From Phocaeicola_A sp045647865 (GTDB taxonomy: Bacteria; Bacteroidota; Bacteroidia; Bacteroidales; Bacteroidaceae), in NCBI GenBank assembly GCA_045647865.1, contig JAZRMW010000041.1, positions 135,390 to 199,389 on the forward strand: a stretch of DNA of 64,000 nucleotides, in the 5' to 3' direction. A program made the translations under genes and the position numbers. Position 1 is the first letter of the stretch; each line of letters begins with the position of its first letter. Of this stretch, positions 16,778 to 24,670 are shown one piece after another. Below the pieces are notes generated by a model. It saw nothing but the letters and a program-made list of their open reading frames with translations. It was not told the DNA's origin and made no database searches.

Positions 16778-17119
16778 ATGTTTTACGGATTAAACACTTT
16801 AGCAGAAGACGCGACCAAATTGATTGTATTGCAAGATGATAATATTCGTCGTGCAAATGATGAATGGGAAAAGTCTAAGACAAGGGCACAGATATGCCAA
16901 GTAATGAATCAAAAAGCAAATCATGCTCTTGCATGTGTATTGTTAGATTTGGGCGTAGGATATATGCCATACCAAACAAGACAAGAGTTGATGCGTCATC
17001 ATTATAATGAATTCTACCAATGTGATAATGACCTTGGTGAAATATTGCAGGAATACGCTCGCGGCAAAGTAATCTCATCTGCTGCAGAATTACGTTCACG
17101 CAGCAGACAAGGTTACTGA
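16778..17119 (+). CDS. Hypothetical protein, 113 aa
   Basis: Not recognised. It is a small soluble protein with no signal peptide and no transmembrane segment. It is mostly helical in appearance (DDNIRRANDEWEKSKTRAQI), with a basic C-terminus ending RSRSRQGY. A good Bacteroides promoter and short leader support that it is real. It converges on the TPR-CHAT gene with only 10 bp between the stop codons and no terminator between them, so transcripts may overlap. It sits at the left edge of the AT-rich region; a link to the caspase/CHAT operon is possible but not shown. Confidence 0.7.
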   Translation: MFYGLNTLAEDATKLIVLQDDNIRRANDEWEKSKTRAQICQVMNQKANHALACVLLDLGVGYMPYQTRQELMRHHYNEFYQCDNDLGEILQEYARGKVISSAAELRSRSRQGY

Positions 17120-17129
17120 CATCAATGTA

Positions 17130-20120
17130 TTAATCCAACATAATCCATCCCGCCCAATATTTCGGGTCGGGCTTGATGGAACGGATATAACGTTGGGCGT
17201 TGTAGAATGCATCGTGTTTGGATTGACCAGAAAATAAGTTTGTATAGAACTTATTCATCATGGCCATGGTAGTTTGATCATCCACTTCTGTAAGACTCAT
17301 CACGATGGTTTGTGCACCAGCCATTTTGAATGCGCGTTGCAAACCAAACACTCCGTCACTGGTGATTTTACCTAAACCTGTTTGACAAGCGGAAAGAACC
17401 ACCAAATCAGCACCTCGTAAATCAAGGTCGCTGATTTCTTGTGCTTTCAAAATTCCATCCTCCACCCGGTCAGGGATTGTCTCACCTTTCCATGCACGAT
17501 TACCTCCAGAAAGCACCAAACCAGATCGCCACATGGAGAAATCGGGGTGATAGGTTGAGGTGGTATTCATGAACGTTGGTTTGAAGTAGTCTTTCTCTTT
17601 GGCCACTTTATCCGGATAAAAGAATCCGTGTGTAGCCAAGTGGATAATGTTATATCCTTTGCCAGACAACGATTTAAAGGATTCTTCATTACCTTTATTA
17701 TGTTGATAAGTCGCAGTTGTCACTTGATTTTTGTTCAATAAGTCCGATATATATTCAACTTCTCGTTCTGTATTTCCCAATTTTGTCCATACATAACCAC
17801 GAATAGAATCTTCCAACAAACCACGCGAAACAAAGAAACCTTCTTTCTCGTCAGATTGAATTTGACTTTCGGTTATCATCTCTTCATCAGTCATTTCATA
17901 ATTCAAATTTCCATAAAGCACAGCCTTTTCATATTTTACCTTTTCTTTTTTCATAGCCAATTCACGCGTAGAAGAAACACGATGCATGTGATAAACATCA
18001 CTCATTACCTTTCCATCTCCAATGGGTAATGATTCAATAGGTATTTGGTGTAATATGCCAGAAGGGGAGAAATAGATGTGGTCACCAGGATTGATAATTT
18101 TATTATGTATCATTGAATACCAAATACTACGACATAAAGAATCTCCAATGTTTGCCTTTTCATAAAAAGATTGTATCAGACTTTCTTTCTTTAATGGTAT
18201 AAAAACAGGCTCTTCCATATTTGAACGAATAGCAATTGCAGAATAAACAATAGAGTCAGTTTCATACATACTCCATGGATGTTTTATAAATTCTATTGCA
18301 ACTTCGTTTGCAAACAAACAACCTTTTATCGTTTTCCAGTCATTTTTAAAATTGGGAATATCAAAATTTTTGGAGTTTGCTAACTCTAATCTTAGTTTAC
18401 GCTCCAACTTACTAATTCTTGATTGTAAGCTATCAGAATTAGTATTGTCAAGCTTTTCAAGTCCTATTTGTTGTTTGTAATTTAAGAGAGTTTCATACTC
18501 TGATTTATGATTTTTTCGTAATAATTCTACAGTTCTCTTTGTGCTATTAAGCAATAATCCTTTAAATAGTAAAGAATTATCATAAGTCAATTCTTTCAAT
18601 AATTTACGTGATTCTTTCTTTTCTGCTATAAAAATCAACTCAGGAATATCCTCATTGAAATTTTCATTAAAATAGTCACTAAAATTACCTTTTTCAGAAT
18701 CCAAATATAAACATAATTGTGTTTCAAGAAATTCTTTTATTATATCTCCTTCTTCTTTTAAAGCTAAAAAATAGCCCTCTTTATCCCCAGAAAAATATAT
18801 ATCACGAATTTTACTTTCTAATCCCTTTATATAATTTGGTGTATATTTGCCTGAAAGTTTTTCTATTAAAGATAAATATTCATTATAACAGGAAATAGAA
18901 CGATTGTAATTTCCCATAAGACTAAAGCATTCCCCTAACCGATATTTTAACTCAGCATAAATATGTATATATTCCTTCTGTTCTGCTAATTGGTCATATA
19001 TTATTTTTATTACCTCTTCATAATTCTCTGTTTCAATGCTAATATCTATTAAATGATCTATATATGACAACATTCCGTATCCATATGTCCTACTATTTTT
19101 TTGTCCAATGGAATCCAACAAAGAAAGTCCTTTCATCGCGAAATGTGCGGCTTTATTATACATCTCATTTGAAGCGTAAATTTCAGACAAATTAAGCAGT
19201 GATAGAGCATAGTTAGATGCATATTCTTTATCATTTTCATACATTTCTTTTGCTATTTTGCTTGCTTCAATGATATAGTTACTAACATTTTCTTCATCTC
19301 CAACTCCACTATAATAAATACCCAAATTATTTAATGCGTTTATGTATTGCGAAGATTGCTCTCCTGCTAGTTTTTTAATGTTAACAAGGACTTCTTGCCC
19401 AACATTAATTGCGATAGAATAGTTGCCGATATACGCATTACACAATGCGTAATTAGATATCGTTCCCCAATAAATTAGATCTCTTTGGTTCGCACTTAAT
19501 TTATATCTTTCAAAATAAGCAATTGCATTTTTATATTGAGACAATTGCATATAACATTCGCCTATTCCTACAAGACTTGAAACATAGATGTCAGGCTTTT
19601 GTTCTTTTTCATCACACAAACTAACACAACGTTCATACAGAGATATAGCTTCATTGTAATATTGTTGTTCCTTTTTACAATGCCCCAATATTTGATATGC
19701 AGTCTCAATATAGTTGTAGCTATTTTTTTTGGACTTATTATAAAAAAGTAGGATTTGATTGGCATGAGATTCTGCTCTTTTATAGAGTTTATTATTTAAG
19801 AAACCATTTGCCAATATTACAGAAACCCATGCAGCATCTGTATTATCTTTTTTATACTGCAATTTTATCGAATTTTCAAATTCTTGCAAATTAAATTCCT
19901 TACTTTGATTTAGCAAATAGGATGTTTGCAGATAAAAAGAAACATCATCTTTAATACTATCGGGAAGATTTTCTTTTAGCCAATTTTGCATCTCCTGCGA
20001 AGAAGACTTGCATACTTCTGGATTATTAGTTATTTTCTCAAATCTTTCTTGTGAAAAGGTTTGAGAGTGTACTTTAACATGAAAAACGAAAAATAAGAAT
20101 ACAAATATAAATGCTTTCAT
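17130..20120 (-). CDS. Secreted or membrane-anchored TPR-CHAT protease
   Basis: A 996-residue caspase-like protein. An N-terminal hydrophobic segment (AFIFVFLFFVFHVKVHSQ) is a signal peptide or anchor, so the protein should act outside the cytoplasm. Residues about 60-450 are TPR-like helical repeats (for example YNEAISLYERC and YKNAIAYFERYK). The CHAT domain fills about 650-996 with the expected dyad: His831 in HLATHGFF and Cys912 in LSACQTGLG. GDHIYFSPSGILHQIPIESL is another CHAT hallmark. CHAT proteases are cysteine peptidases of the caspase clan, including separase relatives and the TPR-CHAT subunit of type III-E CRISPR. No CRISPR gene is present here. It is the last gene of a five-gene operon, overlapping the HEPN gene by 4 bp. 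Confidence 0.92.
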   Translation of the reverse strand: MKAFIFVFLFFVFHVKVHSQTFSQERFEKITNNPEVCKSSSQEMQNWLKENLPDSIKDDVSFYLQTSYLLNQSKEFNLQEFENSIKLQYKKDNTDAAWVSVILANGFLNNKLYKRAESHANQILLFYNKSKKNSYNYIETAYQILGHCKKEQQYYNEAISLYERCVSLCDEKEQKPDIYVSSLVGIGECYMQLSQYKNAIAYFERYKLSANQRDLIYWGTISNYALCNAYIGNYSIAINVGQEVLVNIKKLAGEQSSQYINALNNLGIYYSGVGDEENVSNYIIEASKIAKEMYENDKEYASNYALSLLNLSEIYASNEMYNKAAHFAMKGLSLLDSIGQKNSRTYGYGMLSYIDHLIDISIETENYEEVIKIIYDQLAEQKEYIHIYAELKYRLGECFSLMGNYNRSISCYNEYLSLIEKLSGKYTPNYIKGLESKIRDIYFSGDKEGYFLALKEEGDIIKEFLETQLCLYLDSEKGNFSDYFNENFNEDIPELIFIAEKKESRKLLKELTYDNSLLFKGLLLNSTKRTVELLRKNHKSEYETLLNYKQQIGLEKLDNTNSDSLQSRISKLERKLRLELANSKNFDIPNFKNDWKTIKGCLFANEVAIEFIKHPWSMYETDSIVYSAIAIRSNMEEPVFIPLKKESLIQSFYEKANIGDSLCRSIWYSMIHNKIINPGDHIYFSPSGILHQIPIESLPIGDGKVMSDVYHMHRVSSTRELAMKKEKVKYEKAVLYGNLNYEMTDEEMITESQIQSDEKEGFFVSRGLLEDSIRGYVWTKLGNTEREVEYISDLLNKNQVTTATYQHNKGNEESFKSLSGKGYNIIHLATHGFFYPDKVAKEKDYFKPTFMNTTSTYHPDFSMWRSGLVLSGGNRAWKGETIPDRVEDGILKAQEISDLDLRGADLVVLSACQTGLGKITSDGVFGLQRAFKMAGAQTIVMSLTEVDDQTTMAMMNKFYTNLFSGQSKHDAFYNAQRYIRSIKPDPKYWAGWIMLD

Positions 20121-20824
20121 TTTCTATTGCTTTTTAATGCGATTATTTTTGTAAAAGAATAATAAAAATACAAAATTACATTACACACAAACTTAATATA
20201 GTTCGGTGATAAATAGAAGTCAATTCTATCAATATTACCCCATTTCAGCTGATCTATTATCTTAACAGATTCGTGTTTTTTCAAATGACGTATTATTTGT
20301 TGCTCTCTACTGTTCATTCCTTTCCCTTTATGTTCCTCTACATTATAATTTTTCCGTTTCATATATAATTGAGCATCTTCATGTACTAAGGTATTTCGTA
20401 CTAATACAATTTCTTTTATAGAATTGAAAGTATGTAAAGTAGCCCCATTCAATTTTATACATTTTTCTTTTACTATATATTCAACCATAGAAGCTACAAT
20501 ACTTTTATTACCCTCTTTATTGGGATTTTGTTTCAAAGTTTCCCTATATAAATTCTTAAGGAAGAATTCAAACGTAGATACTATAAGCATCAAAGCCCCC
20601 TTTAGACAAGTCTGTTTGTATTCCATAAGAAACAATAAGGTGTCGTTTTCTGCTTGAGCCAATTCGTATTGATTTTTACAATTATCTAATATTCTTTTAT
20701 AATCGTCTTCTTGTACTTTTATATATTCACTGTTATTATCGACTAAACGTTTGATTTCATTTATTTTAGTCTTTAATAATTCTCTTTCCATTTTATATTT
20801 ATGAGGACGAGTTCTATATTTCAT
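20117..20824 (-). CDS. HEPN-domain protein, possible RNase
   Basis: A 235-residue helical protein. The segment LVRNTLVHEDAQ carries the RX4-6H signature of HEPN domains (Arg-Asn-x3-His), with the preceding helix STFEFFLKNLYRETLKQ typical of RiboL-PSP-type HEPN proteins. Many HEPN proteins are metal-independent RNases in toxin-antitoxin and abortive systems. A hydrophobic stretch near the C-terminus (FVCNVILYFYYSFTKIIAL) might anchor it. The start at 20824 overlaps the upstream stop (ATGA), and its own stop overlaps the CHAT start the same way, so all three are translationally coupled. A later start at MERELLKTK is possible. Catalytic activity is inferred from the motif alone. Confidence 0.78.
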   Translation of the reverse strand: MKYRTRPHKYKMERELLKTKINEIKRLVDNNSEYIKVQEDDYKRILDNCKNQYELAQAENDTLLFLMEYKQTCLKGALMLIVSTFEFFLKNLYRETLKQNPNKEGNKSIVASMVEYIVKEKCIKLNGATLHTFNSIKEIVLVRNTLVHEDAQLYMKRKNYNVEEHKGKGMNSREQQIIRHLKKHESVKIIDQLKWGNIDRIDFYLSPNYIKFVCNVILYFYYSFTKIIALKSNRK

Positions 20825-21477
20825 TCTATATCTAAATTTATTTTGTTAATAAGTTCTTCGGCTTTCTCTCCTTCATGCACCTTCAAATAAGCCAAAGCTA
20901 GATACCAATTTGCTTGTTGGTAATACTCTGTGGCTTCACCATGATTAACCAATTCCTCTAATAAGTGAATAGCTTGGGGAAGTTGGTCTGTTTCAATCAA
21001 GCAAATAGCTTTGTATATCAAGAAGTTTTCATCAAGATTAAGAATCACATCTAATTTTTGTAAAGCCGCAGAATAGTCCTGGTGTTGATAAGCATCCATT
21101 GCCTCTGTCAATTCAAGAGAAAGGGGAGATTCTTCACCGCGAGACATCAACTGAGGGTCATATTCCAATGGGGTATAATGTGTACGAAAGGCTTCATCCA
21201 TTCGTAGATTATTGCGATATATATTCAATGAAAACACTATAGCAATGATGGCTGCAATAGAGGCTATTGACAACCAAATAGACTTAATCTTTGATGATGT
21301 CTTTTTAGTTTTTGTTGACAATGGTTGTTTGTTGCAAGCTTTTCTATATACTTTTTCCCTTTCCCCGTCTTTTATACTCAGAAATTCTCGCAATACAGTA
21401 AAGTCACGCTCATCCTTTTCCTTTCCTACGCGTTGGATAGCTTGCTCTATAAGTTTATCTATTTTCTGTTCTTCCAT
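20821..21477 (-). CDS. Single-pass membrane TPR protein, candidate anti-sigma factor
   Basis: A 218-residue protein starting at ATG 21477, 2 bp after the sigma-factor stop; the longer frame would overlap that gene. Domain order: a charged cytoplasmic N-terminus of about 60 residues (MEEQKIDKLIEQAI...), one transmembrane helix (IWLSIASIAAIIAIVFSLNI), then a periplasmic part with TPR-like pairs (YQHQDYSAALQKLDVILNLD, WYLALAYLKVHEGEKAEELI). No zinc anti-sigma motif is seen. Position directly after a sigma gene and this topology suggest it sequesters the sigma factor and is controlled from the periplasm. It may be a substrate of the caspase-like or CHAT protease of the same operon. That role is inference. 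Confidence 0.75.
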   Translation of the reverse strand: MEEQKIDKLIEQAIQRVGKEKDERDFTVLREFLSIKDGEREKVYRKACNKQPLSTKTKKTSSKIKSIWLSIASIAAIIAIVFSLNIYRNNLRMDEAFRTHYTPLEYDPQLMSRGEESPLSLELTEAMDAYQHQDYSAALQKLDVILNLDENFLIYKAICLIETDQLPQAIHLLEELVNHGEATEYYQQANWYLALAYLKVHEGEKAEELINKINLDIE

Positions 21478-21479
21478 AA

Positions 21480-22040
21480 TCAAATCAATCCTTTTTGCTT
21501 GAATACATTCATAACCTTTTCTCTCAACCGCTTCATGCAACGACTCTTTTCTGTCTTCACTACATCTGCACTACGAGCGCCCGTCAGTTGGGCCAATGTT
21601 TCTAATGAAAGATGTTGCCAATAGAATCCAAAAAGAATTTTCTTGCATTTATCACAATCAAATTCTTGTACAATACGGTAAACTTCTTCCTGCATTTCCA
21701 CTGTTGTTTCATCATCGTCTGCCATATCAATGCTACTGCCTGGCAAACCTATTTCATAATCGGGCAATTCGGTCGTATTGTCTTTTGTCCGAAGCAAACT
21801 GACAGCTTTGTTTCTTCCAATCTGATTGATATAGGTTTGCAATGAACAGGTCAAAGTCTGTAGTTTTCCAGAAGAAATGTTGTCGCAAAGAGCTAAAAAA
21901 GAATCGTTGTAAACCTCTTCCAGCTCTTCTTCCGTAATCATAGAAACAGCCACATGGATATATGCAAAAAAACCTGTGCGTAGTTCTGCATATATGCGGT
22001 TAGTCTCTTGATTGTTTTGTATGTCCCTTAATAAATCCAT
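21480..22040 (-). CDS. Sigma-70 family (ECF-like) RNA polymerase sigma factor
   Basis: A 186-residue two-domain sigma factor. Region 2 spans about residues 20-85 (EELEEVYNDSFLALCDN, then YINQIGRNKAVSLLR). Region 4 spans about 125-175, with the helix-turn-helix in LSLETLAQLTGARSADVVKT. Regions 1 and 3 are absent, as in ECF sigma factors. It is the second gene of the operon, 4 bp after the caspase-like gene and 2 bp before the membrane TPR gene. The twin elements at 22972-23011 and 23876-23915 on the divergent side are the best candidates for its target promoters. Confidence 0.88.
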   Translation of the reverse strand: MDLLRDIQNNQETNRIYAELRTGFFAYIHVAVSMITEEELEEVYNDSFLALCDNISSGKLQTLTCSLQTYINQIGRNKAVSLLRTKDNTTELPDYEIGLPGSSIDMADDDETTVEMQEEVYRIVQEFDCDKCKKILFGFYWQHLSLETLAQLTGARSADVVKTEKSRCMKRLREKVMNVFKQKGLI

Positions 22041-22044
22041 AGGC

Positions 22045-22905
22045 TCAGTATGTTCTTTCCATCATGGGAATTTGCTTGATTGACAAACGTTTGGCATTAT
22101 CTAATACCATCGGGTATAAAGAAGGAATCCATTTGTCACAATTCGTCAAGACTTGATAAAGTGAGTAGGATAGAGTACCATAATATTGTCCGTCAACTTT
22201 TGTTTCAAAATTCCGTTGAAAGGGTTGGCAAGCACTGATAACACAGACAGGAGAATATCCTTTCAAATGAGGAAGTTCCGTATTCCGTTCCACTTTCTTA
22301 ATTTCGGGAGATAAAAAGAATGGATCAGAAGAAAACACAGAACTGCTGCCACGAACGGGCGCTTCCTCATCTTCTTGATACTCTTCTATACGATTAGCGG
22401 TTCCACTGTGACAAGCATCCAAAGTTACAAACAGAGAACCTGGTTCACCAAGCTGTTTGCGTATTCTCATTAAATGACGTTCCAACTCATCATCCCGCAA
22501 ATGAGATTCCCCCTCGTATATACCTTTATTATATATATGGGCTGCATCGTAAGGAATCAATGCTTCATCCAATTTGTCAATTTCATCCCCATTGTCATCT
22601 TCCATCTGCTGACCATGACAAGAGAAGTGCAATACTACATAATCCCCTTTAACGAGACGTCTTTCCAAGGAGTCTAACTGATGAAGGATATTCTTTTGAG
22701 TGGCTTGTTCATTGAGCAGAACAGTACAATGAAAGCCTAAGCGCTGGAATTCTGGCACAAGAATAGCCGCATCGTTGTTGCTATGAATCTTACTCCATCC
22801 TGATTGAGAGGGATATTCGGAAACTGCAACCACGAATGCGTGTTTCTGTTGGGCATAAGCGAAGAAACAGAAAAACAGGCAAATAAAGGCTATCCATTTT
22901 CTCAT
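22045..22905 (-). CDS. Caspase-family (peptidase C14) protease, secreted
   Basis: A 286-residue caspase-like cysteine protease. The N-terminus MRKWIAFICLFFCFFAYAQQ is a clear signal peptide, so the enzyme is exported. The catalytic dyad is His97 in VLHFSCHGQQ and Cys165 in TLDACHSGTA, each after a hydrophobic strand. The acidic segment EDDNGDEIDKLDEALIPYDA between them is typical of bacterial metacaspases. After the p20-like domain only about 100 residues remain, with no additional recognisable domain. It is first in the operon; the promoter box ends 6 bp before the ATG, so the mRNA may be leaderless or nearly so. Substrate unknown; the membrane TPR protein two genes downstream is a natural candidate. 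Confidence 0.9.
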   Translation of the reverse strand: MRKWIAFICLFFCFFAYAQQKHAFVVAVSEYPSQSGWSKIHSNNDAAILVPEFQRLGFHCTVLLNEQATQKNILHQLDSLERRLVKGDYVVLHFSCHGQQMEDDNGDEIDKLDEALIPYDAAHIYNKGIYEGESHLRDDELERHLMRIRKQLGEPGSLFVTLDACHSGTANRIEEYQEDEEAPVRGSSSVFSSDPFFLSPEIKKVERNTELPHLKGYSPVCVISACQPFQRNFETKVDGQYYGTLSYSLYQVLTNCDKWIPSLYPMVLDNAKRLSIKQIPMMERTY

Positions 22906-22911
22906 TGCGAA

Positions 22912-22920
22912 GCAAATGTA
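22912..22920 (-). promoter_or_regulatory. -7 box of the caspase-sigma-HEPN-CHAT operon
   Basis: The minus strand reads TACATTTGC (TAnnTTTG), 6 bp from ATG 22905. With transcription starting about 7 nt after the box, the leader would be almost zero. The box differs from the twin elements on the divergent side, so housekeeping sigma may drive this operon. Confidence 0.5.
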
Positions 22921-22971
22921 TAGATAATTTCTTTAGACTAAAAACTTTTTTCTCATTTTCTGTCATTATTC

Positions 22972-23011
22972 TGTTTACCTTTTCCTTTTTGATACGATAA
23001 ATGAGTAAAAG
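22972..23011 (+). promoter_or_regulatory. Twin promoter element A, candidate target of the locus sigma factor
   Basis: TGTTTACCTTTTC (22972-22984), 10 bp, CGATAAA (22995-23001), 4 bp, TAAAAG (23006-23011). The same three blocks with identical spacing recur at 23876-23915. The element ends 33 bp before ATG 23045. The layout resembles a -35/-10 promoter for an alternative sigma factor and lacks a TAnnTTTG box. Confidence 0.7.
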
Positions 23012-23044
23012 CATGAATCAAAACTGTCATAAATATCAAATAAC

Positions 23045-23869
23045 ATGGCTTACATTACAAAAGCAAACTCAAAAAAGATTCTCCATAAGTTGAACTTAAA
23101 GAATACCAACTTAAAAGGAATAATTTATGAAAAGCCCATTTATTTCTTCAGTAAGATGGAGGAACAATCATTATTGGCCTACCAAATGTTTGTCAAAGAT
23201 CCCCAAAAGTTCATCAAAGAAGTCTATCAAAGAGTTCCAATAAAAGAAGATACTATGACTTATGTGTTTGAGGGCGAAGCGCCTTGTTACCACAATGTAC
23301 CGTATTGCGAGCGGCTTCATGCCGATTATTGCAACTTCCGTATTCCTAAAGAAATCATAGAAAAAGGCGAAGGATTACGATTTCGGAATTGGTTCAAAGC
23401 AAACCTTTACTTGTTGGAAGGTGATAGAAGTGTACTTGAAATGCGCATCAACATGGCTTTCGGAATTAATATTTATTTGGAGGACATTGTATGCAAAAAC
23501 TCCGGATACGTAGCAATTGACAACTTACCATTGAACAAGCTTGTAGAAATAATAAACAAGAAATTAGATGGGGCCTCAAGATTTTATTATGCAAGTGCCA
23601 AAAACACTTGTATTTTAAAACGTTTCAGCAAATTAACTTTTTTAGCCCATAGACTGATACCCATACAGAATAATGATACTGGATATTCTGATGAAGAGGT
23701 AAAAGAGTTGCTTGCTCAATACGAACAAGAATTCAAAAAGCCTATTATCGAATTGTTACAGAATTATTATCGGGTAAAATATAATCCAGAGCTTGAAATG
23801 GAAGGTTTCCTGTTAGAACAATTGGGATTCAAGCAATGCCAACATTGCAAAAATGAATTTATTTTTTGA
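23045..23869 (+). CDS. Hypothetical protein with C-terminal CxxC, divergent to the caspase operon
   Basis: A 274-residue protein, not recognised. It has no signal peptide or membrane segment. The last residues contain CQHCKNEF, half of a zinc-ribbon-like motif. The centre is rich in Tyr, Phe and Lys (RFRNWFKANLYLLEGDR). It is the first gene transcribed divergently from the caspase operon, and twin element A lies 33 bp upstream, so it should be a direct target of that promoter class. It ends 6 bp before twin element B. Its exclusive position between the two elements suggests a separate, co-regulated unit. Function unknown. Confidence 0.75.
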   Translation: MAYITKANSKKILHKLNLKNTNLKGIIYEKPIYFFSKMEEQSLLAYQMFVKDPQKFIKEVYQRVPIKEDTMTYVFEGEAPCYHNVPYCERLHADYCNFRIPKEIIEKGEGLRFRNWFKANLYLLEGDRSVLEMRINMAFGINIYLEDIVCKNSGYVAIDNLPLNKLVEIINKKLDGASRFYYASAKNTCILKRFSKLTFLAHRLIPIQNNDTGYSDEEVKELLAQYEQEFKKPIIELLQNYYRVKYNPELEMEGFLLEQLGFKQCQHCKNEFIF

Positions 23870-23875
23870 TTCTCT

Positions 23876-23915
23876 TGTTTACCTTTTCATAAACTTTGCG
23901 ATAAACAAATAAAAG
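23876..23915 (+). promoter_or_regulatory. Twin promoter element B
   Basis: TGTTTACCTTTTC (23876-23888), 10 bp, CGATAAA (23899-23905), 4 bp, TAAAAG (23910-23915), matching element A block for block with different spacers. It lies 27 bp before the small frame at 23942 and 190 bp before ATG 24105. It would drive the whole plus-strand operon. Confidence 0.7.
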
Positions 23916-23941
23916 AAAGATTAAACAATAGCGAAACAGTT

Positions 23942-24070
23942 ATGAATAGCATCATTGGGACAATCAAGAAGAGAAACGAAGTTGATAGAATAAATCATGC
24001 TATTTATGACAGGACACGAAATTATTCGTGTTTGAATGGAATCTGTAGGGATACACATTCCATTCTTTAA
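23942..24070 (+). CDS. Possible 42-aa small protein or leader peptide
   Basis: ATG 23942 opens a 42-codon frame (MNSIIGTIKKRNEVDRINHA..., ending RDTHSIL) stopping at TAA 24070. The composition is plausible for a real soluble peptide: basic, with two Cys (near 30 and 35). It begins 27 bp after twin element B, the same distance class as gene 23045 after element A. Against it: no strong ribosome-binding site, and its 3' half coincides with two hairpins (24014-24065), so conservation could be for RNA structure. No homolog is known to me. Confidence 0.4.
   Translation: MNSIIGTIKKRNEVDRINHAIYDRTRNYSCLNGICRDTHSIL
24014..24065 (+). promoter_or_regulatory. Two consecutive hairpins in the leader of gene 24105
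   Basis: Hairpin 1: ACACGAA (24014-24020) with TTCGTGT (24025-24031), 4-nt loop. Hairpin 2: GAATGGAAT (24034-24042) with ATTCCATTC (24057-24065), 14-nt loop. Only TTTAA follows, so intrinsic termination would be weak. An attenuator or mRNA-stability structure is possible. Confidence 0.5.
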
Positions 24071-24104
24071 AACAAGGATTTTATAAACCTAAAACATAAA
24101 TAGT

Positions 24105-24668
24105 ATGAGATTTATTGATTATTTCAGAAAGAACACGTCAAATACTCCCGTATTAACAGAGGAGTTCGGACAAGAAGAGAATGTAATGAATGAAAATCCG
24201 ACAAATGAAAAGGATTCTTCTATGGTAACAATCAAGTATGGTACAGGAATGCCCATAGATTTAATCTATGCTTTTCTTCAAAAGGATTACGAATCAAAAG
24301 GATATGAAGATGCATTATCCAATCCGGAAGTTTCGTACAAAGAGATGAACAAAGCCATTATCCGTAGCAAACTTGAGGTAAAATTCAGACAAGTACGACT
24401 TAGCTATACAGACAAATTGCAGAAATTGGATTTTCACATCAATTCGCGTAGGGAAGCAGGATTGATAGATTTCGTCAAGCAATTGGAAACAGAGAAAAGC
24501 AAATTGCAAGAACATGTAGACAGACTTGACCAGATGGAAAAGGATTTTCAAAACAATGTTCCCTATATGATTGGAATGCTTTTGTCCTATGAAAAGGGCT
24601 TCTTGAAAGGACTGTCGGCTGTATCTATGGAGCAAATGAATATGTATGTAAACGATAAGGAGGATTGA
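24105..24668 (+). CDS. Hypothetical coiled-coil protein, 187 aa
   Basis: Not recognised. The N-terminal 40 residues are polar and probably flexible. Residues about 85-150 form a long charged helix (LRLSYTDKLQKLDFHINSRR in outline, then LETEKSKLQEHVDRLDQMEK) predicted to be a coiled coil. No membrane segment or signal peptide. It heads the main plus-strand operon behind a 190-nt leader and is followed 2 bp later by the DUF4407 gene, which has its own coiled coil; the two proteins may interact. Confidence 0.72.
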   Translation: MRFIDYFRKNTSNTPVLTEEFGQEENVMNENPTNEKDSSMVTIKYGTGMPIDLIYAFLQKDYESKGYEDALSNPEVSYKEMNKAIIRSKLEVKFRQVRLSYTDKLQKLDFHINSRREAGLIDFVKQLETEKSKLQEHVDRLDQMEKDFQNNVPYMIGMLLSYEKGFLKGLSAVSMEQMNMYVNDKED

Positions 24669-24670
24669 TT

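Noticed and set aside
17130..22905. Type III-E CRISPR (Craspase) locus
   Set aside because: TPR-CHAT and sigma factor suggested it, but there is no gRAMP-like effector, no Cas1/Cas2 and no repeat-spacer array anywhere in the window.
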